Below are positions 26,534-34,899 of a DNA stretch of 64,000 nt, piece by piece. This DNA is from Elstera cyanobacteriorum. GTDB taxonomy: Bacteria; Pseudomonadota; Alphaproteobacteria; Elsterales; Elsteraceae. The DNA is taken from positions 273,726 through 337,725 of the forward strand of contig NZ_NOXS01000033.1 of assembly GCF_002251735.1 (NCBI RefSeq), given 5' to 3'. Under the pieces are notes generated by a model. It searched no databases. It was not told the origin of the DNA and saw only the letters and a program-made list of their open reading frames with translations. How positions within the stretch are numbered: the first letter of the stretch is position 1; the number at the start of each line of letters is the position of its first letter. The position numbers and the translations under genes are program-made.

Positions 26534-27544
26534 TTAGCGCTTCTGCTGCTCCACCTCGAAGCCTGCATCGGCCAGGGTCAGCAGGCCCTGGAACTTATCG
26601 TAAGGCTCGGTGATCGTCGCCAGCGTCTGCTTCAAGGTGCGGACGATCTGACGGGCGGTGGATTTGTCGCCGATTTCATTTTCCGCCAGCGCAATCAGCC
26701 CAAGGGCAGCGACCCGTTCGGTCATCGGCATTTCGTTATTCTGCGTCGAACGGTCGTAGGCGGCGATGGCTTCCCGCACATGATTACGCGCGGCGTTCAT
26801 ATCCTGCGCCGCAGCAGCAGCACGGGCTGCGTGGGCGCGGGCGAGGGCGATATCCCCCGGCTTGCTGATCGCCGCGAGGGCGGAGGTCAGGGCGGACAGC
26901 GTATCGGCGGCGGAGGCTTTATCGTTCAGCTTGCCTTGTGCTTGGGCGATCAGCGCCAAGGCGGCGATCTGTTCCCGCCCCGCCGGGAGAGTCGATGTAT
27001 CGCGCAGGGCTTGCAGGAGCAGCGGGCGGGCGCCATCCACCCCGCTGGCGTCGGCCATGATCAGCCCGAGATAGCTGAAGGTATTGGCGCGCGTCGGCCC
27101 ATCGGTCACGGTCTGCATCGCCTTTAGCGCCTCATTGGCAAGCTGGACCGAGCTTTGCGGGTCACGCATATCAAGATAGGCTTGGCTGAGAATAGCGAAG
27201 ATCGTTGCCGGGCCGAGGGCGGGCGGTGCCGCCGGTCCCGGCTCGTTGATTAACAGCACGGCATCGCGCGCCAGCACGCGGGCGCTCTCCTCGTCACCAT
27301 AGCGCGCCTGGGTGCGGGCGAGGCGGGCGACGGCCAGGGCGCGCCACCAGCGCGGCAGGGAGGAGCCTTTAAGGTCGAGCAGCATGGTGCTGGCGGTCTT
27401 CACCGCTTCCGGCCCGTCGCCGCTGGCGCCCCGCACGGCCTGCGCCTGGGCGGGGGCGGTGATCCCGCTGATCCCTACGCCCGCCACTCCCAAAACCCCC
27501 GCCAGCAGCAAACCGCCAGCCTTTCGAACGACGCCGAAACCCAT
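26534..27544 (-). CDS. Exported helical-repeat (TPR-like) protein of unknown function
   Basis: The N-terminus is a long signal peptide (GLLLAGVLGVAGVGISGITA with cleavage near AQAQA). The remaining about 300 residues are alanine-rich paired helices. Recurrent elements such as ARLARTQARYGDEESARVLA, LGLIMADASGVDGARPLLLQ and LALIAQAQGKLNDKASAADT are spaced like TPR units. A periplasmic protein-binding scaffold is plausible. It diverges from ygfZ with an 80-base gap and is convergent with the UMP kinase-like gene. No family name can be given. Confidence 0.8.
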   Translation of the reverse strand: MGFGVVRKAGGLLLAGVLGVAGVGISGITAPAQAQAVRGASGDGPEAVKTASTMLLDLKGSSLPRWWRALAVARLARTQARYGDEESARVLARDAVLLINEPGPAAPPALGPATIFAILSQAYLDMRDPQSSVQLANEALKAMQTVTDGPTRANTFSYLGLIMADASGVDGARPLLLQALRDTSTLPAGREQIAALALIAQAQGKLNDKASAADTLSALTSALAAISKPGDIALARAHAARAAAAAQDMNAARNHVREAIAAYDRSTQNNEMPMTERVAALGLIALAENEIGDKSTARQIVRTLKQTLATITEPYDKFQGLLTLADAGFEVEQQKR

Positions 27545-27624
27545 TGTGCGTTACCATCCTCTTGCGCGCCGCAGCGATGGCGCCTATGTCGCTTCCATAC
27601 CCTTTGTGGAGTAAGCGGAAGATC

Positions 27625-28413
27625 ATGCCTGCCAGCACCCTATCAGACCGCGCGCTGATTGTCGTCACCGGCTCGGAGCGGGTGAGTTTTCTCAATGGCT
27701 TATTGACCAATAACCTCGGCCCGGTGGAAAGCGGGGCGGCGGTCTATGCCTGCCTGCTGACCCCGCAGGGCAAATATCTCTTCGATTTCTTCATCCGAGC
27801 GGAGGGGGATCGGTTACTGCTCGAGGTCGATGCCGCCCGCCGGGCCGATTGCCTGCGCCGCCTGTCGCTCTACAAGCTGCGCGCCGATGTAACGCTGGCG
27901 GCGGAAGATGGGTATAAAGTGCTGGTGGGTTTTGACGGGCCGGTCCCGGAGGGCGGGATTGCGTTCGCCGATCCCCGTCACCCCAACCTGGGGTGGCGTT
28001 GCTGGTGGCCCGTCTCGGAACCGCCGCCGCCTGCGGAAGATGCCGAAGCCTATCACCGCCACCGCATCGGCCTGGGCGTGCCGGACGGTAGCCGCGATCT
28101 GGAGCCAGACCGCTCGATCCTGCTGGAATTCAACCTCGATAGTTTCAACGCCATCGACTTCGCCAAGGGCTGCTATATCGGCCAAGAACTGACGGCGCGG
28201 ACCAAATATCGCGCGGTCTTGAAGCGCAAAGCCCAGCCCGTCCGCCTGACCGGCCCGGTGCCGCCGCCGGGCACGCCGATCTTAGCGGGGGAGAAGGAGG
28301 CGGGCGAACTACGCTTCGCCGTTCCCGGCCTTGGTCTTGCGCTGATCCGGCTGGATGCCGACCCAGCGGCGGGGCTGACGGCCGATGGAACGGCCGTCAC
28401 CTTAATGGCTTAG
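27625..28413 (+). CDS. ygfZ: YgfZ/GcvT-like folate-binding Fe-S repair protein
   Basis: Starting at ATG 27625 ([11 protein letters not shown]), the 262-residue protein has the YgfZ signature KGCYIGQE in [15 protein letters not shown] and the N-terminal [10 protein letters not shown]...[13 protein letters not shown] blocks. YgfZ binds folate and supports assembly or repair of certain Fe-S enzymes, including MiaB. The upstream in-frame extension lacks a ribosome-binding site and is left out. It overlaps the convergent sugE gene by 12 bases. Confidence 0.93.
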   Translation: MPASTLSDRALIVVTGSERVSFLNGLLTNNLGPVESGAAVYACLLTPQGKYLFDFFIRAEGDRLLLEVDAARRADCLRRLSLYKLRADVTLAAEDGYKVLVGFDGPVPEGGIAFADPRHPNLGWRCWWPVSEPPPPAEDAEAYHRHRIGLGVPDGSRDLEPDRSILLEFNLDSFNAIDFAKGCYIGQELTARTKYRAVLKRKAQPVRLTGPVPPPGTPILAGEKEAGELRFAVPGLGLALIRLDADPAAGLTADGTAVTLMA

Positions 28414-28716
28414 CTTCAGCCCGATAATCCCGGCCACGATCAGCCCAACGCAGGCGAGGCGCATTACCGTTGCCGGTTCCCCCAGCAGGGCAATGCCGAG
28501 GATGACGGTGCCAACCGTGCCAATGCCGGTCCAAACCGCGTAGCCGGTGCCGACCGGTAGCTCCTTCAGCGCCAAGCCGAGGAAGCCGACGCTGAGGATC
28601 ATGCTGATGACCGTGCCAACGGTCGGCCAAAGGCGGGTGAAGCCATCGGTATATTTCAGCCCGATGGCCCAGCCCACTTCCAGCACGCCTGCGACCAGTA
28701 GATACAGCCACGCCAT
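28402..28716 (-). CDS. sugE: SugE/Gdx-type small multidrug resistance exporter
   Basis: From the ATG at 28716 the 104-residue protein has four helices and the conserved membrane Glu in [37 protein letters not shown] is the signature of the SugE/Gdx branch rather than EmrE. Gdx proteins export guanidinium and some quaternary ammonium ions with proton exchange. It lies 28 bases after the DUF1501 stop on the same strand with a perfect hairpin between them. I saw no guanidine riboswitch in the short leader. Confidence 0.92.
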   Translation of the reverse strand: MAWLYLLVAGVLEVGWAIGLKYTDGFTRLWPTVGTVISMILSVGFLGLALKELPVGTGYAVWTGIGTVGTVILGIALLGEPATVMRLACVGLIVAGIIGLKLSH

Positions 28717-28729
28717 GATCCGTTCTTTC

Positions 28730-28751
28730 TGCCTGAGAAATCCCTCAGGCA
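28730..28751 (-). other. hairpin at the DUF1501-sugE junction
   Basis: A perfect 8-bp stem, TGCCTGAG with CTCAGGCA and a 6-base loop, spans the DUF1501 stop codon and the short leader of sugE. No T-run follows, so it is not a normal terminator. It could slow ribosomes or protect the downstream message. Confidence 0.45.
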
Positions 28752-29983
28752 ATCAAGCGCAAGGGCGGGTAGCGGTCAAGGGCGGGCAGGGTTTCGGTTA
28801 GCCCCCAGGTTTCTTTCGCGAGGCTGCCGATATAGCGCTGCATCGGCATGGTGTGGATTAAGTCGCCTGCCTGCAATTGGGTGAGGCTCGGCGCCTCGCC
28901 CTTCACGCCGCCCGCGATCTGACCGCCCAGCACGAAATGCGGCGCAGCCGTGCCGTGATCGGTGCCAGCGCTTTTATTCTCCCCGGCCCGGCGCCCGAAT
29001 TCGGAATAGCTGGCGATCACCAGCCGGTCCCAGAGGCCCTGTTCCTTGGCGAAGGTCCGTAGGGCCGCGAGACCCGAGGCGAGTTCGCCCAAGAGGCGCG
29101 CGTGGGTGCCGAGTTGGTTCACATGGGTATCGAAGCCACCCAGGCTGAGTTTCGCCACGGCAATGCGGCTATCGGCGGCGAGCAGACGGGCAAGTTCGGC
29201 GCATTGCTTGCCGAAACCATGCTGCGGGAAAGCGGCGAGGCGTTTCTCCAGAGCCTCGTTCCCCTCGAGCTTTTTCAGGTCTTCGGCGACGCCCTGCGCG
29301 ACCTGCCCGGCAATCGCCTGGGTGGTCAGCAAATGTTGAAGCGCCGGGGTTTCCGCAGTTGTGGCCTGATTTGCGGGCAGGGCGAGGCCGCGCCGGGTGA
29401 AGTTCTTGACCGAGTCCATCACGACAAAACGCCGGGGGGCTTGGCTATCGCCCGTCGCGGTCGGTAGCAGCGGGCCGAGCACGGGGCGCCCGAAGATCAC
29501 CCCATCGGCATCGCCGGACCGCGGATGGTGGGCCGCAAACAGGCGCGAAACCCAGCCTTCCGGGATCACCTCGTCCGACCCCGACGCGGCGTCCCAGATT
29601 TCAATCGAGCGGAAGTGCGAATGATTGGGCCGCTCGTAGCCGATACCTTGGACGATGGCGAGTTCCCCCGCCTCCCAGGTGCCGATCAGCGGTGTCAGCG
29701 CGCTATGTAGCGCGGCATCGCCGGTGATCGTCACCAATTGATCGACGGGCAGGCCGAGGGTGGGGCGCAGGGCGCGGTAAGCATCGTCCCGATAGGGAAC
29801 GAGCGTATTCAGCCCGTCATTGCCGCCTTGCAGTTCCACTAGGATCAGCATGCGCTGCCAGCTTCCGGGGGCTGCCGCGAGGCTAAGATTCGGGATCAGC
29901 GCCCCGCAGGGCAGAATGAAGGGGGCGAGCGTGGCCGATAGGCCCCGCAGCAGGCGGCGACGGCTTGGGTCCATCTTGGTCAT
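28745..29983 (-). CDS. DUF1501 exported protein with Tat signal
   Basis: I start at ATG 29983, where AGGAG is spaced eight bases upstream; the GTG at 29992 is too close to that site. The 412-residue product has a twin-arginine signal ([20 protein letters not shown]). The sulfatase/phosphatase-like DUF1501 domain follows, with [34 protein letters not shown] and [15 protein letters not shown]. The last two blocks resemble metal-binding loops of the alkaline-phosphatase superfamily. It follows the DUF1800 gene by 11 bases. The pair is widespread and its biochemical role is not known. Confidence 0.93.
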   Translation of the reverse strand: MTKMDPSRRRLLRGLSATLAPFILPCGALIPNLSLAAAPGSWQRMLILVELQGGNDGLNTLVPYRDDAYRALRPTLGLPVDQLVTITGDAALHSALTPLIGTWEAGELAIVQGIGYERPNHSHFRSIEIWDAASGSDEVIPEGWVSRLFAAHHPRSGDADGVIFGRPVLGPLLPTATGDSQAPRRFVVMDSVKNFTRRGLALPANQATTAETPALQHLLTTQAIAGQVAQGVAEDLKKLEGNEALEKRLAAFPQHGFGKQCAELARLLAADSRIAVAKLSLGGFDTHVNQLGTHARLLGELASGLAALRTFAKEQGLWDRLVIASYSEFGRRAGENKSAGTDHGTAAPHFVLGGQIAGGVKGEAPSLTQLQAGDLIHTMPMQRYIGSLAKETWGLTETLPALDRYPPLRLIA

Positions 29984-29994
29984 GGCATCCACTC

Positions 29995-31371
29995 CTATTT
30001 CACCTGATACGCGGGATCGCGCAGAATCCCGTCGAGGTCGGGGGCAATACTATTGGCGGGAACGGGGACCGCCGGGGCGGGGGGCAGCGGTTGGCGCGGC
30101 GGCAGGGCCAGTAGCGCGACGGTCAGCGGCGCTTTGGCACGCAGCCCGTCGCCCGACAGGCTTTGCCCCCGGATCAACCGATCGACGACCTCACGCCGTT
30201 GCAGCAGCGTATCGGTATTGATCCAGGCGGTGCCGCCCGGCCAGCCGCGCACGGTGGGCGGTTCGAAAATATCCTGCCCCAGGCGGCGCACCTGCTCCAC
30301 GGCTTGATCGGGTGGCAGGTTGGTCAGCCCCAGCCGGTGAACCGTGCCGACAACAAGATCGACCGGCGATTTCACCAGCGTGCCGCGATTTTGTTCGCTC
30401 CAGAAGGCGTCCGAGGTCAAAAGGTCTGCAAGGGCTTGGTCGATCCGCCAATCCCCGGCAAAGCGGGCGGCGATGGGTGCCAGGGTTTTCTCGTCCGGCA
30501 TGTCGGACACAAACTCCTGCCAGAGTTTGCCGACGACGAAGCGGGCGGTTTGCGGATCGTTCAGCACCAGATCGAGGATATCCTGCCCGTCGAAAGGGCC
30601 GGATTGGCCGAAGACCTGCTTCACTTCTGGGTCGATGGCGCCGGGGTTCAGTTTGAACTTGCCCGTCGGCTCGTCCACCGTCCAGCCCGCGAAGGCGCGC
30701 GCGGCCTGTTTGATATCGTCTTCCGAATAATGGCCTTCGCCCAATGTGAAGAGTTCGAACAGCTCGCGGGCGAAATTCTCGTTCGGTCCGCCTTTGCGGT
30801 TCTGGGTCGTGTCGAGATATTTCATCATCGCCGGGTCGCGGGCGGTGGCCGTTAGCAGACCGCGAAAATCGCTGGTCCCGAGGCGGCGAAAGGTCAGATT
30901 TTGCCGGACCAGCGCTTCGGGATCGCGCACCTTATTGAAGCTGGAAACGAAATGATTGTGCCAGAACAGCACCATGCGTTCGGTCAGCGGCGAGGGGGTG
31001 GCGAGCATTTCCTGCATCCACCACGCCTTCATGGCGCGGCCTTGGGCGGAAATCTTCTCCTCCCAAGCTTTGCGCTCCTCGGCGGGCATCTGGCCGATGC
31101 GGGTAAAGTCGGCCCGGTCTTGGCCAACGAACGCCGGTAGCGGCGTGACCGGCGTGCGCCGCAGGCCGCTGATCAGGCTTTCAACCGCCTCAGCCCGGCT
31201 CAGCGGGGCAAAGCGGGCGAAATCCTCCGGCGTCGCGCCGAAACCGGTGCGGTCCAGCAGGTGCCGGGTGTCGGCGGGGGAGAGTGCTTTTGCAGGTAGG
31301 GCGAGCAGCGGGGCGATGACCAGACCCAGCCAAGCCGTTTGAGAGCGGCGCGGGGACAGCGAAACCATCAT
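29995..31371 (-). CDS. DUF1800 exported protein
   Basis: The 458-residue protein has a signal peptide (WLGLVIAPLLALPAKALSP) followed by the DUF1800 opening DTRHLLDRTGFGATPEDFAR. It also has MVLFWHNHFVSSFNKVRDP, family-typical FARELFELFTLGEGHYSEDD and GWPGGTAWINTDTLLQRRE. The ribosome-binding site is GGAAGGAGG. DUF1800 and DUF1501 genes are regularly adjacent and probably form a secreted complex; what it does is unknown. It is divergent from vapB with 154 bases between. Confidence 0.93.
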   Translation of the reverse strand: MMVSLSPRRSQTAWLGLVIAPLLALPAKALSPADTRHLLDRTGFGATPEDFARFAPLSRAEAVESLISGLRRTPVTPLPAFVGQDRADFTRIGQMPAEERKAWEEKISAQGRAMKAWWMQEMLATPSPLTERMVLFWHNHFVSSFNKVRDPEALVRQNLTFRRLGTSDFRGLLTATARDPAMMKYLDTTQNRKGGPNENFARELFELFTLGEGHYSEDDIKQAARAFAGWTVDEPTGKFKLNPGAIDPEVKQVFGQSGPFDGQDILDLVLNDPQTARFVVGKLWQEFVSDMPDEKTLAPIAARFAGDWRIDQALADLLTSDAFWSEQNRGTLVKSPVDLVVGTVHRLGLTNLPPDQAVEQVRRLGQDIFEPPTVRGWPGGTAWINTDTLLQRREVVDRLIRGQSLSGDGLRAKAPLTVALLALPPRQPLPPAPAVPVPANSIAPDLDGILRDPAYQVK

Positions 31372-31450
31372 GCCTCCTTCCTATCGGAAAGCTACGTTAA
31401 CGCTTTCTTTACCGATGGAGTGTGGCGAGAATCGGGTAGGCGTGCGAATT

Positions 31451-31480
31451 TTGACCTTTTCTGATGTGTCCTCTTGTTAT
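31451..31480 (+). promoter_or_regulatory. sigma-70-like promoter of vapBC
   Basis: TTGACC (31451-31456) and TGTTAT (31475-31480) are 18 bases apart, 45 bases before the vapB start. TGATGG occurs twice in the leader and could be part of a VapBC autoregulatory site. Predicted from sequence only. Confidence 0.45.
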
Positions 31481-31525
31481 CGTGATGGCTCATTCGCATT
31501 CTGATGGTGAAGTAAGGAGGCGCCG

Positions 31526-31774
31526 ATGGCCGAACCGCAATTATCCGTCCGAAGTGCGAAAGCCCGCGATCTGGCGCATCGTCTTGCTCAGCGGGAACAG
31601 CGGACGATTGCCGAAATCGTTGAACGTGCGCTTGAGAGCTACGAGAGCCGGGAATATGGGCACGAACCCGCATCGGCCTTTTACGCGCGTTTGACCGCAA
31701 CGGCGGGTACGGATGTCGATCTTGATGCAATTTTGCAAGAGAACCGCAGACCGTATCAGGGGCCGGAGTTGTGA
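31526..31774 (+). CDS. vapB: VapB-type antitoxin
   Basis: The 82-residue protein starts with a short ribbon-helix-helix region (PQLSVRSAKARDLAHRLAQR then TIAEIVERALESYE), as in the Rv0623/PSK-type VapB antitoxins. Its tail is acidic and proline-rich (VDLDAILQENRRPYQGPEL), fit to wrap the toxin active site. AAGGAGG precedes the start. Its TGA overlaps the GTG start of vapC. It should neutralise VapC and repress the operon. The local DNA is somewhat less GC-rich than neighbours. Confidence 0.88.
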   Translation: MAEPQLSVRSAKARDLAHRLAQREQRTIAEIVERALESYESREYGHEPASAFYARLTATAGTDVDLDAILQENRRPYQGPEL

Positions 31775-32184
31775 TTTTTCTCGATACCAATGTGGTTTCG
31801 GAAACACTGCGTAAAACGCCAGATACTGGCGTTATTGCTTGGCTGATTCGCCATGATGCCGAGTTAGCCCTATCAACCATCGTCATCGCAGAAATCGCCT
31901 ATGGGATCGCCAAAATCCATCCCGATCAGCGGGCACGTCGCTTAGATCAGGGCCTCAGGGATTGGCGGCATCGTTTTACGGATCGGCTCTTTGGCTTGAC
32001 GGAGCAGGCGGCGCTTGCCTATGGCGACATCATGGGAAAGGCCGCTCGGCAGGGCGTCCCTATGTCGGTTCCCGATGGTCTGATCGCTGCGATTGCCAAG
32101 GTCAACGGCGGACGGTTGGCAACCCGGAATCTAACCGACTTCAGAACCACTGGACTTGAGCTAATCTCCCCCTGGAATAGCTGA
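31771..32184 (+). CDS. vapC: VapC-type PIN-domain ribonuclease toxin
   Basis: The 137-residue PIN domain, closest in look to FitB-like VapC, has the acidic site Asp5 (MIFLDTNVVSE), Glu41 (IAEIAYGI), Asp102 (SVPDGLIAAIA) and Asp123 (RNLTDF). All catalytic positions are present, so it should be an active Mg2+-dependent RNase. Translation starts at GTG 31771, overlapping vapB by four bases. Targets of most VapC toxins are tRNAs or rRNA; this one's target is unknown. A hairpin terminator follows. Confidence 0.92.
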   Translation: MIFLDTNVVSETLRKTPDTGVIAWLIRHDAELALSTIVIAEIAYGIAKIHPDQRARRLDQGLRDWRHRFTDRLFGLTEQAALAYGDIMGKAARQGVPMSVPDGLIAAIAKVNGGRLATRNLTDFRTTGLELISPWNS

Positions 32185-32198
32185 CGTTCCAAAAACAC

Positions 32199-32224
32199 AA
32201 AAAGCGGCCGAAGCCGCTTTTCGG
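32199..32224. terminator. bidirectional intrinsic terminator between vapC and grpE
   Basis: AAAGCGGC (32201-32208) pairs with GCCGCTTT (32213-32220) around loop CGAA. It is followed by Ts on the plus strand and flanked by As on the left, giving U-runs in both directions between the convergent vapC and grpE genes. Confidence 0.8.
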
Positions 32225-32243
32225 TGGCCGGAAGAGACCAATC

Positions 32244-32810
32244 TTACGCCGAGGTATTGACCTGCGCGCCCGCGTCACCCTTGGCAACGCCGACCATCGC
32301 CGGGCGCAGCAGGCGGTCGTGGATGCGGTAGCCGACTTGCAGCACCTGCACCACGGTCCCGGTCGGCTGCCCGGTGTTCGGTACTTCGAACACGGCTTCG
32401 TGGAAGTTCGGGTCGAAGGTCTGGCCCATCGGCTCGATCCGCGTCAGGCCGCGCCGGTCGAAGACGGCCAAGAGTTCGCGTTCGGTCGCTTCGACGCCAG
32501 TGACCAGCGCTTTGACGGTTTCATCTTCCGACGGCGGCACGGCATCCAGCGCCCGGCGCAGATTGTCGGCCACCGACAAAAGATCGCGCGCGAAGGACGA
32601 AACGGCGTATTTTGAGGCGTCTTCCCGGTCGCGTTCGGCGCGGCGGCGGGTGTTTTCCGCTTCGGCCAGGGCGCGCAGCGCTTGGTCTTTCAGACCGGCG
32701 ATTTCGGCCTGCAGGGCGGCGATAACATCAGCGGGATGCGGCTGCTGATCGCCGGTGGGGATGGTTTCGGTCTCTGCCACCGTTTCCGGCGACTCGGTCG
32801 TATCGGACAT
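32244..32810 (-). CDS. grpE: GrpE, nucleotide exchange factor of DnaK
   Basis: The 188-residue protein has an acidic, disordered start. The long GrpE helix follows (IAGLKDQALRALAEAENTRR then ERDREDASKYAVSSFARDLL), and the C-terminal beta domain carries PNFHEAVFEVPNTGQPTGTV and GYRIHDRLLRPAMVGVAKG. It releases ADP from DnaK in the cytoplasm. It is 27 bases downstream of hrcA, a common heat-shock arrangement. No dnaK or dnaJ is present next to it. Confidence 0.97.
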   Translation of the reverse strand: MSDTTESPETVAETETIPTGDQQPHPADVIAALQAEIAGLKDQALRALAEAENTRRRAERDREDASKYAVSSFARDLLSVADNLRRALDAVPPSEDETVKALVTGVEATERELLAVFDRRGLTRIEPMGQTFDPNFHEAVFEVPNTGQPTGTVVQVLQVGYRIHDRLLRPAMVGVAKGDAGAQVNTSA

Positions 32811-32837
32811 GGGTCTCTCCTGGTTCTAGGGCGCGGG

Positions 32838-33893
32838 TTAGCGCAAAATTCGGCCAATCAGCTTGGCGGTATAATCGACCATCGGAATGATGCGGGCATA
32901 ATTCAGCCGGGTAGGGCCGATAACGCCGATCGCGCCGATGATCTGGTCGCGGGCGTTTGTATAGGGGGCGAGCACGACGGAGCAACCCGCTTGCGCGAAC
33001 AGCGGGTTTTCCGCCCCGATGTAGATTTGCACCCCCTCGGCCAGATGGGCGGCTTCGAGTAGCCGTAAGGCCCCTTCCCGCGCTTCAAGGGCTTGGAAGA
33101 GGCCGCGAATCCTCTCGAGATCGCCGAGGGCGGTAACATCTTCCAGCAGATGCGCCTGGCCGCGCACGATCAAATAGCCGTCGCTGCGATCAGCGGTGCT
33201 ATCGGCCCAAACGGCCAACCCCTGCTCGACAAGGCGGGAGGTGAGACTATCGAGATCAGCGCGCTGGGCCGCCATCTCTGCCGTTACCACCGCCCGGGTT
33301 TCGCTAAGCGTATGGCCGCCCGTCAGCCGGGCATTGAGGTAGTTGCTAGCCATCGTCAGCGCCGAGGGCGGCAGACCGGGGGGCAGGTCGAGAATGCGGT
33401 TTTCCACCTGCCCGTCAGTGCTGACCATCACCACCAGCGCCCGACCGGGGCCGAGCGGGATGAATTCAATATGCTGCAAAGCGCCTTCGCGCTTCGGCGC
33501 CATCACGAGGCCCGCACAGCCGGAGAGACCGGAGAGGGCGGAGGAGGCTTCTTCCAGCACCTGTTCCAGCGACCGGCCCCGTACCGCGCATTGCGCATCA
33601 AGCGCCCGACGTTCATCGGGCGTGATCGCGCCGACTTCCAGCAGGCCATCGACGAACAGCCGTAGCCCCGCTTCGGTCGGCACGCGCCCGGCGGAGGTAT
33701 GGGGGGCATAGAGCAGGCCGAACTCTTCCAGGTCCGCCATCACATTCCGGATGGTGGCAGGCGATAGGTTGGTGCCGAGGCGGCGCGACAGGGTGCGGCT
33801 GCCAATCGGCTCCCCGGTTTCCACATAGGCATCGACGATATGCCGGAAAATCTCACGGGATCGGTCGTTCAGTTCCGAAATAACCGACACCAT
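32838..33893 (-). CDS. hrcA: HrcA heat-shock repressor
   Basis: The family N-terminus is ELNDRSREIFRHIVDAYVET, followed by GEPIGSRTLSRRLGTNLSPATIRNVM, the winged-helix recognition part. The C-terminal half has GAENPLFAQAGCSVVLAPYT and IGVIGPTRLNYARIIPMVDY. HrcA binds CIRCE elements and is assisted by GroEL. I prefer the ATG at 33893 (351 aa), which has AAGGA upstream, over 33914, which has no ribosome-binding site. I saw no CIRCE repeat in front of hrcA itself. Confidence 0.96.
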   Translation of the reverse strand: MVSVISELNDRSREIFRHIVDAYVETGEPIGSRTLSRRLGTNLSPATIRNVMADLEEFGLLYAPHTSAGRVPTEAGLRLFVDGLLEVGAITPDERRALDAQCAVRGRSLEQVLEEASSALSGLSGCAGLVMAPKREGALQHIEFIPLGPGRALVVMVSTDGQVENRILDLPPGLPPSALTMASNYLNARLTGGHTLSETRAVVTAEMAAQRADLDSLTSRLVEQGLAVWADSTADRSDGYLIVRGQAHLLEDVTALGDLERIRGLFQALEAREGALRLLEAAHLAEGVQIYIGAENPLFAQAGCSVVLAPYTNARDQIIGAIGVIGPTRLNYARIIPMVDYTAKLIGRILR

Positions 33894-33960
33894 GCCGCCT
33901 ATACGTCCTTTCATGTGAATGCAGTAACCGAGGTAAATTTAGGAAGCCGCACCGCCAGCG

Positions 33961-34899
33961 TCAATCGTCCCCCGGTTTGCTGCGGCGGGCGAGCGGGTGA
34001 TGGGCATTGACCATCGCTTTGAGGCGCGGCGCCGCGACATGGGTATAAATCTGCGTTGTGGCAATATCGGCATGGCCCAGGAGGGTTTGCACGGTCCGCA
34101 AATCCGCCTCCCCCTCCACCAGATGGGTTGCGAAACTATGGCGCAGGACGTGGGCGGAAACGCGCTTCGGGTCGATCCCTGCCGTTACTGCCAGCGCTTT
34201 CAGGGTCATCGTCACCCAGACCCGGCTGATCGGCTTAGCCTCCCCCTTTTGCGGAAAGAGATGGGGGGAGGTTTGTTTTTCGGCGAGGAACTGCGGGCGC
34301 AGCGGCAGGTAGGCGGCCAGCGCGGTTTGGGCGGCGGGGGTCAGCGGCAGCAGCCGGTCTTTCTCCCCCTTGCCGCGCACGGTGATCATATCGGGCGGCG
34401 GGCTATTGCCACGCGGGCGAAACGGCGCGAGCGGCAGGGTACAGAGTTCGCTGACGCGCAGCCCGAGACCATAGATCAACTCGATAATCAGCTTAAGCCG
34501 CGTTGCCTCCGGCTCTGGGCGGGCGGAGGCCGCTGCCAGCAAGCCATCGATTTCGGCTTCCGACAGAAGTTTCGGCAATGGGCGCCCAAGGCGCGGCATT
34601 TCAAGGGCGGCGGATGGATCGTCGGCCCGGCGCCCGTCAAGGGCAAGGAAGCGGTAGAACTGCCGCAGGGCAGCGCGGCGTCGGGCGGCGGTGCGAGCGG
34701 CATAGCCTTCCTGGCCAAGCTGCTGAAGATAAGCGCCAAGATCGGCAGCGCTCGCGGTCAGCAAATCGCGTGCCCGCAGCGCCAGAAAGCGCTCGGCAGC
34801 CGCCAGATCGTCCCGGTAGGCGCGCAGGGAATTGGCCGAAAGGCCGCGTTCGGCCAGCAGCATCTCGAAAAACGCATCGAGATGGGCGCCGCTGCTCAT
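33961..34899 (-). CDS. xerD: Site-specific tyrosine recombinase XerD
   Basis: From the ATG at 34899 ([20 protein letters not shown]) the 312-residue recombinase has the N-terminal SAM-like domain and the catalytic residues. They are Arg in [12 protein letters not shown], Lys in [12 protein letters not shown], His-x2-Arg in [11 protein letters not shown], His in [11 protein letters not shown] and Tyr in IYTHVA. It resolves chromosome dimers at dif with XerC. The start overlaps the stop of the upstream helical protein (ATGA), so the long upstream reading is an artefact. No phage genes are near, which supports a housekeeping role. Confidence 0.95.
   Translation of the reverse strand: MSSGAHLDAFFEMLLAERGLSANSLRAYRDDLAAAERFLALRARDLLTASAADLGAYLQQLGQEGYAARTAARRRAALRQFYRFLALDGRRADDPSAALEMPRLGRPLPKLLSEAEIDGLLAAASARPEPEATRLKLIIELIYGLGLRVSELCTLPLAPFRPRGNSPPPDMITVRGKGEKDRLLPLTPAAQTALAAYLPLRPQFLAEKQTSPHLFPQKGEAKPISRVWVTMTLKALAVTAGIDPKRVSAHVLRHSFATHLVEGEADLRTVQTLLGHADIATTQIYTHVAAPRLKAMVNAHHPLARRSKPGDD

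Noticed and set aside
28402..28751. Guanidine riboswitch in front of sugE
   Set aside because: The leader is only 28 bases between genes and lacks the paired ACGR-loop hairpins or ykkC core.
33894..33960. CIRCE element before hrcA
   Set aside because: No TTAGCACTC-N9-GAGTGCTAA-like repeat could be found.
33961..34899. Phage integrase indicating a prophage
   Set aside because: The recombinase has XerD-typical motifs and housekeeping neighbours; no att repeats or phage genes were seen.
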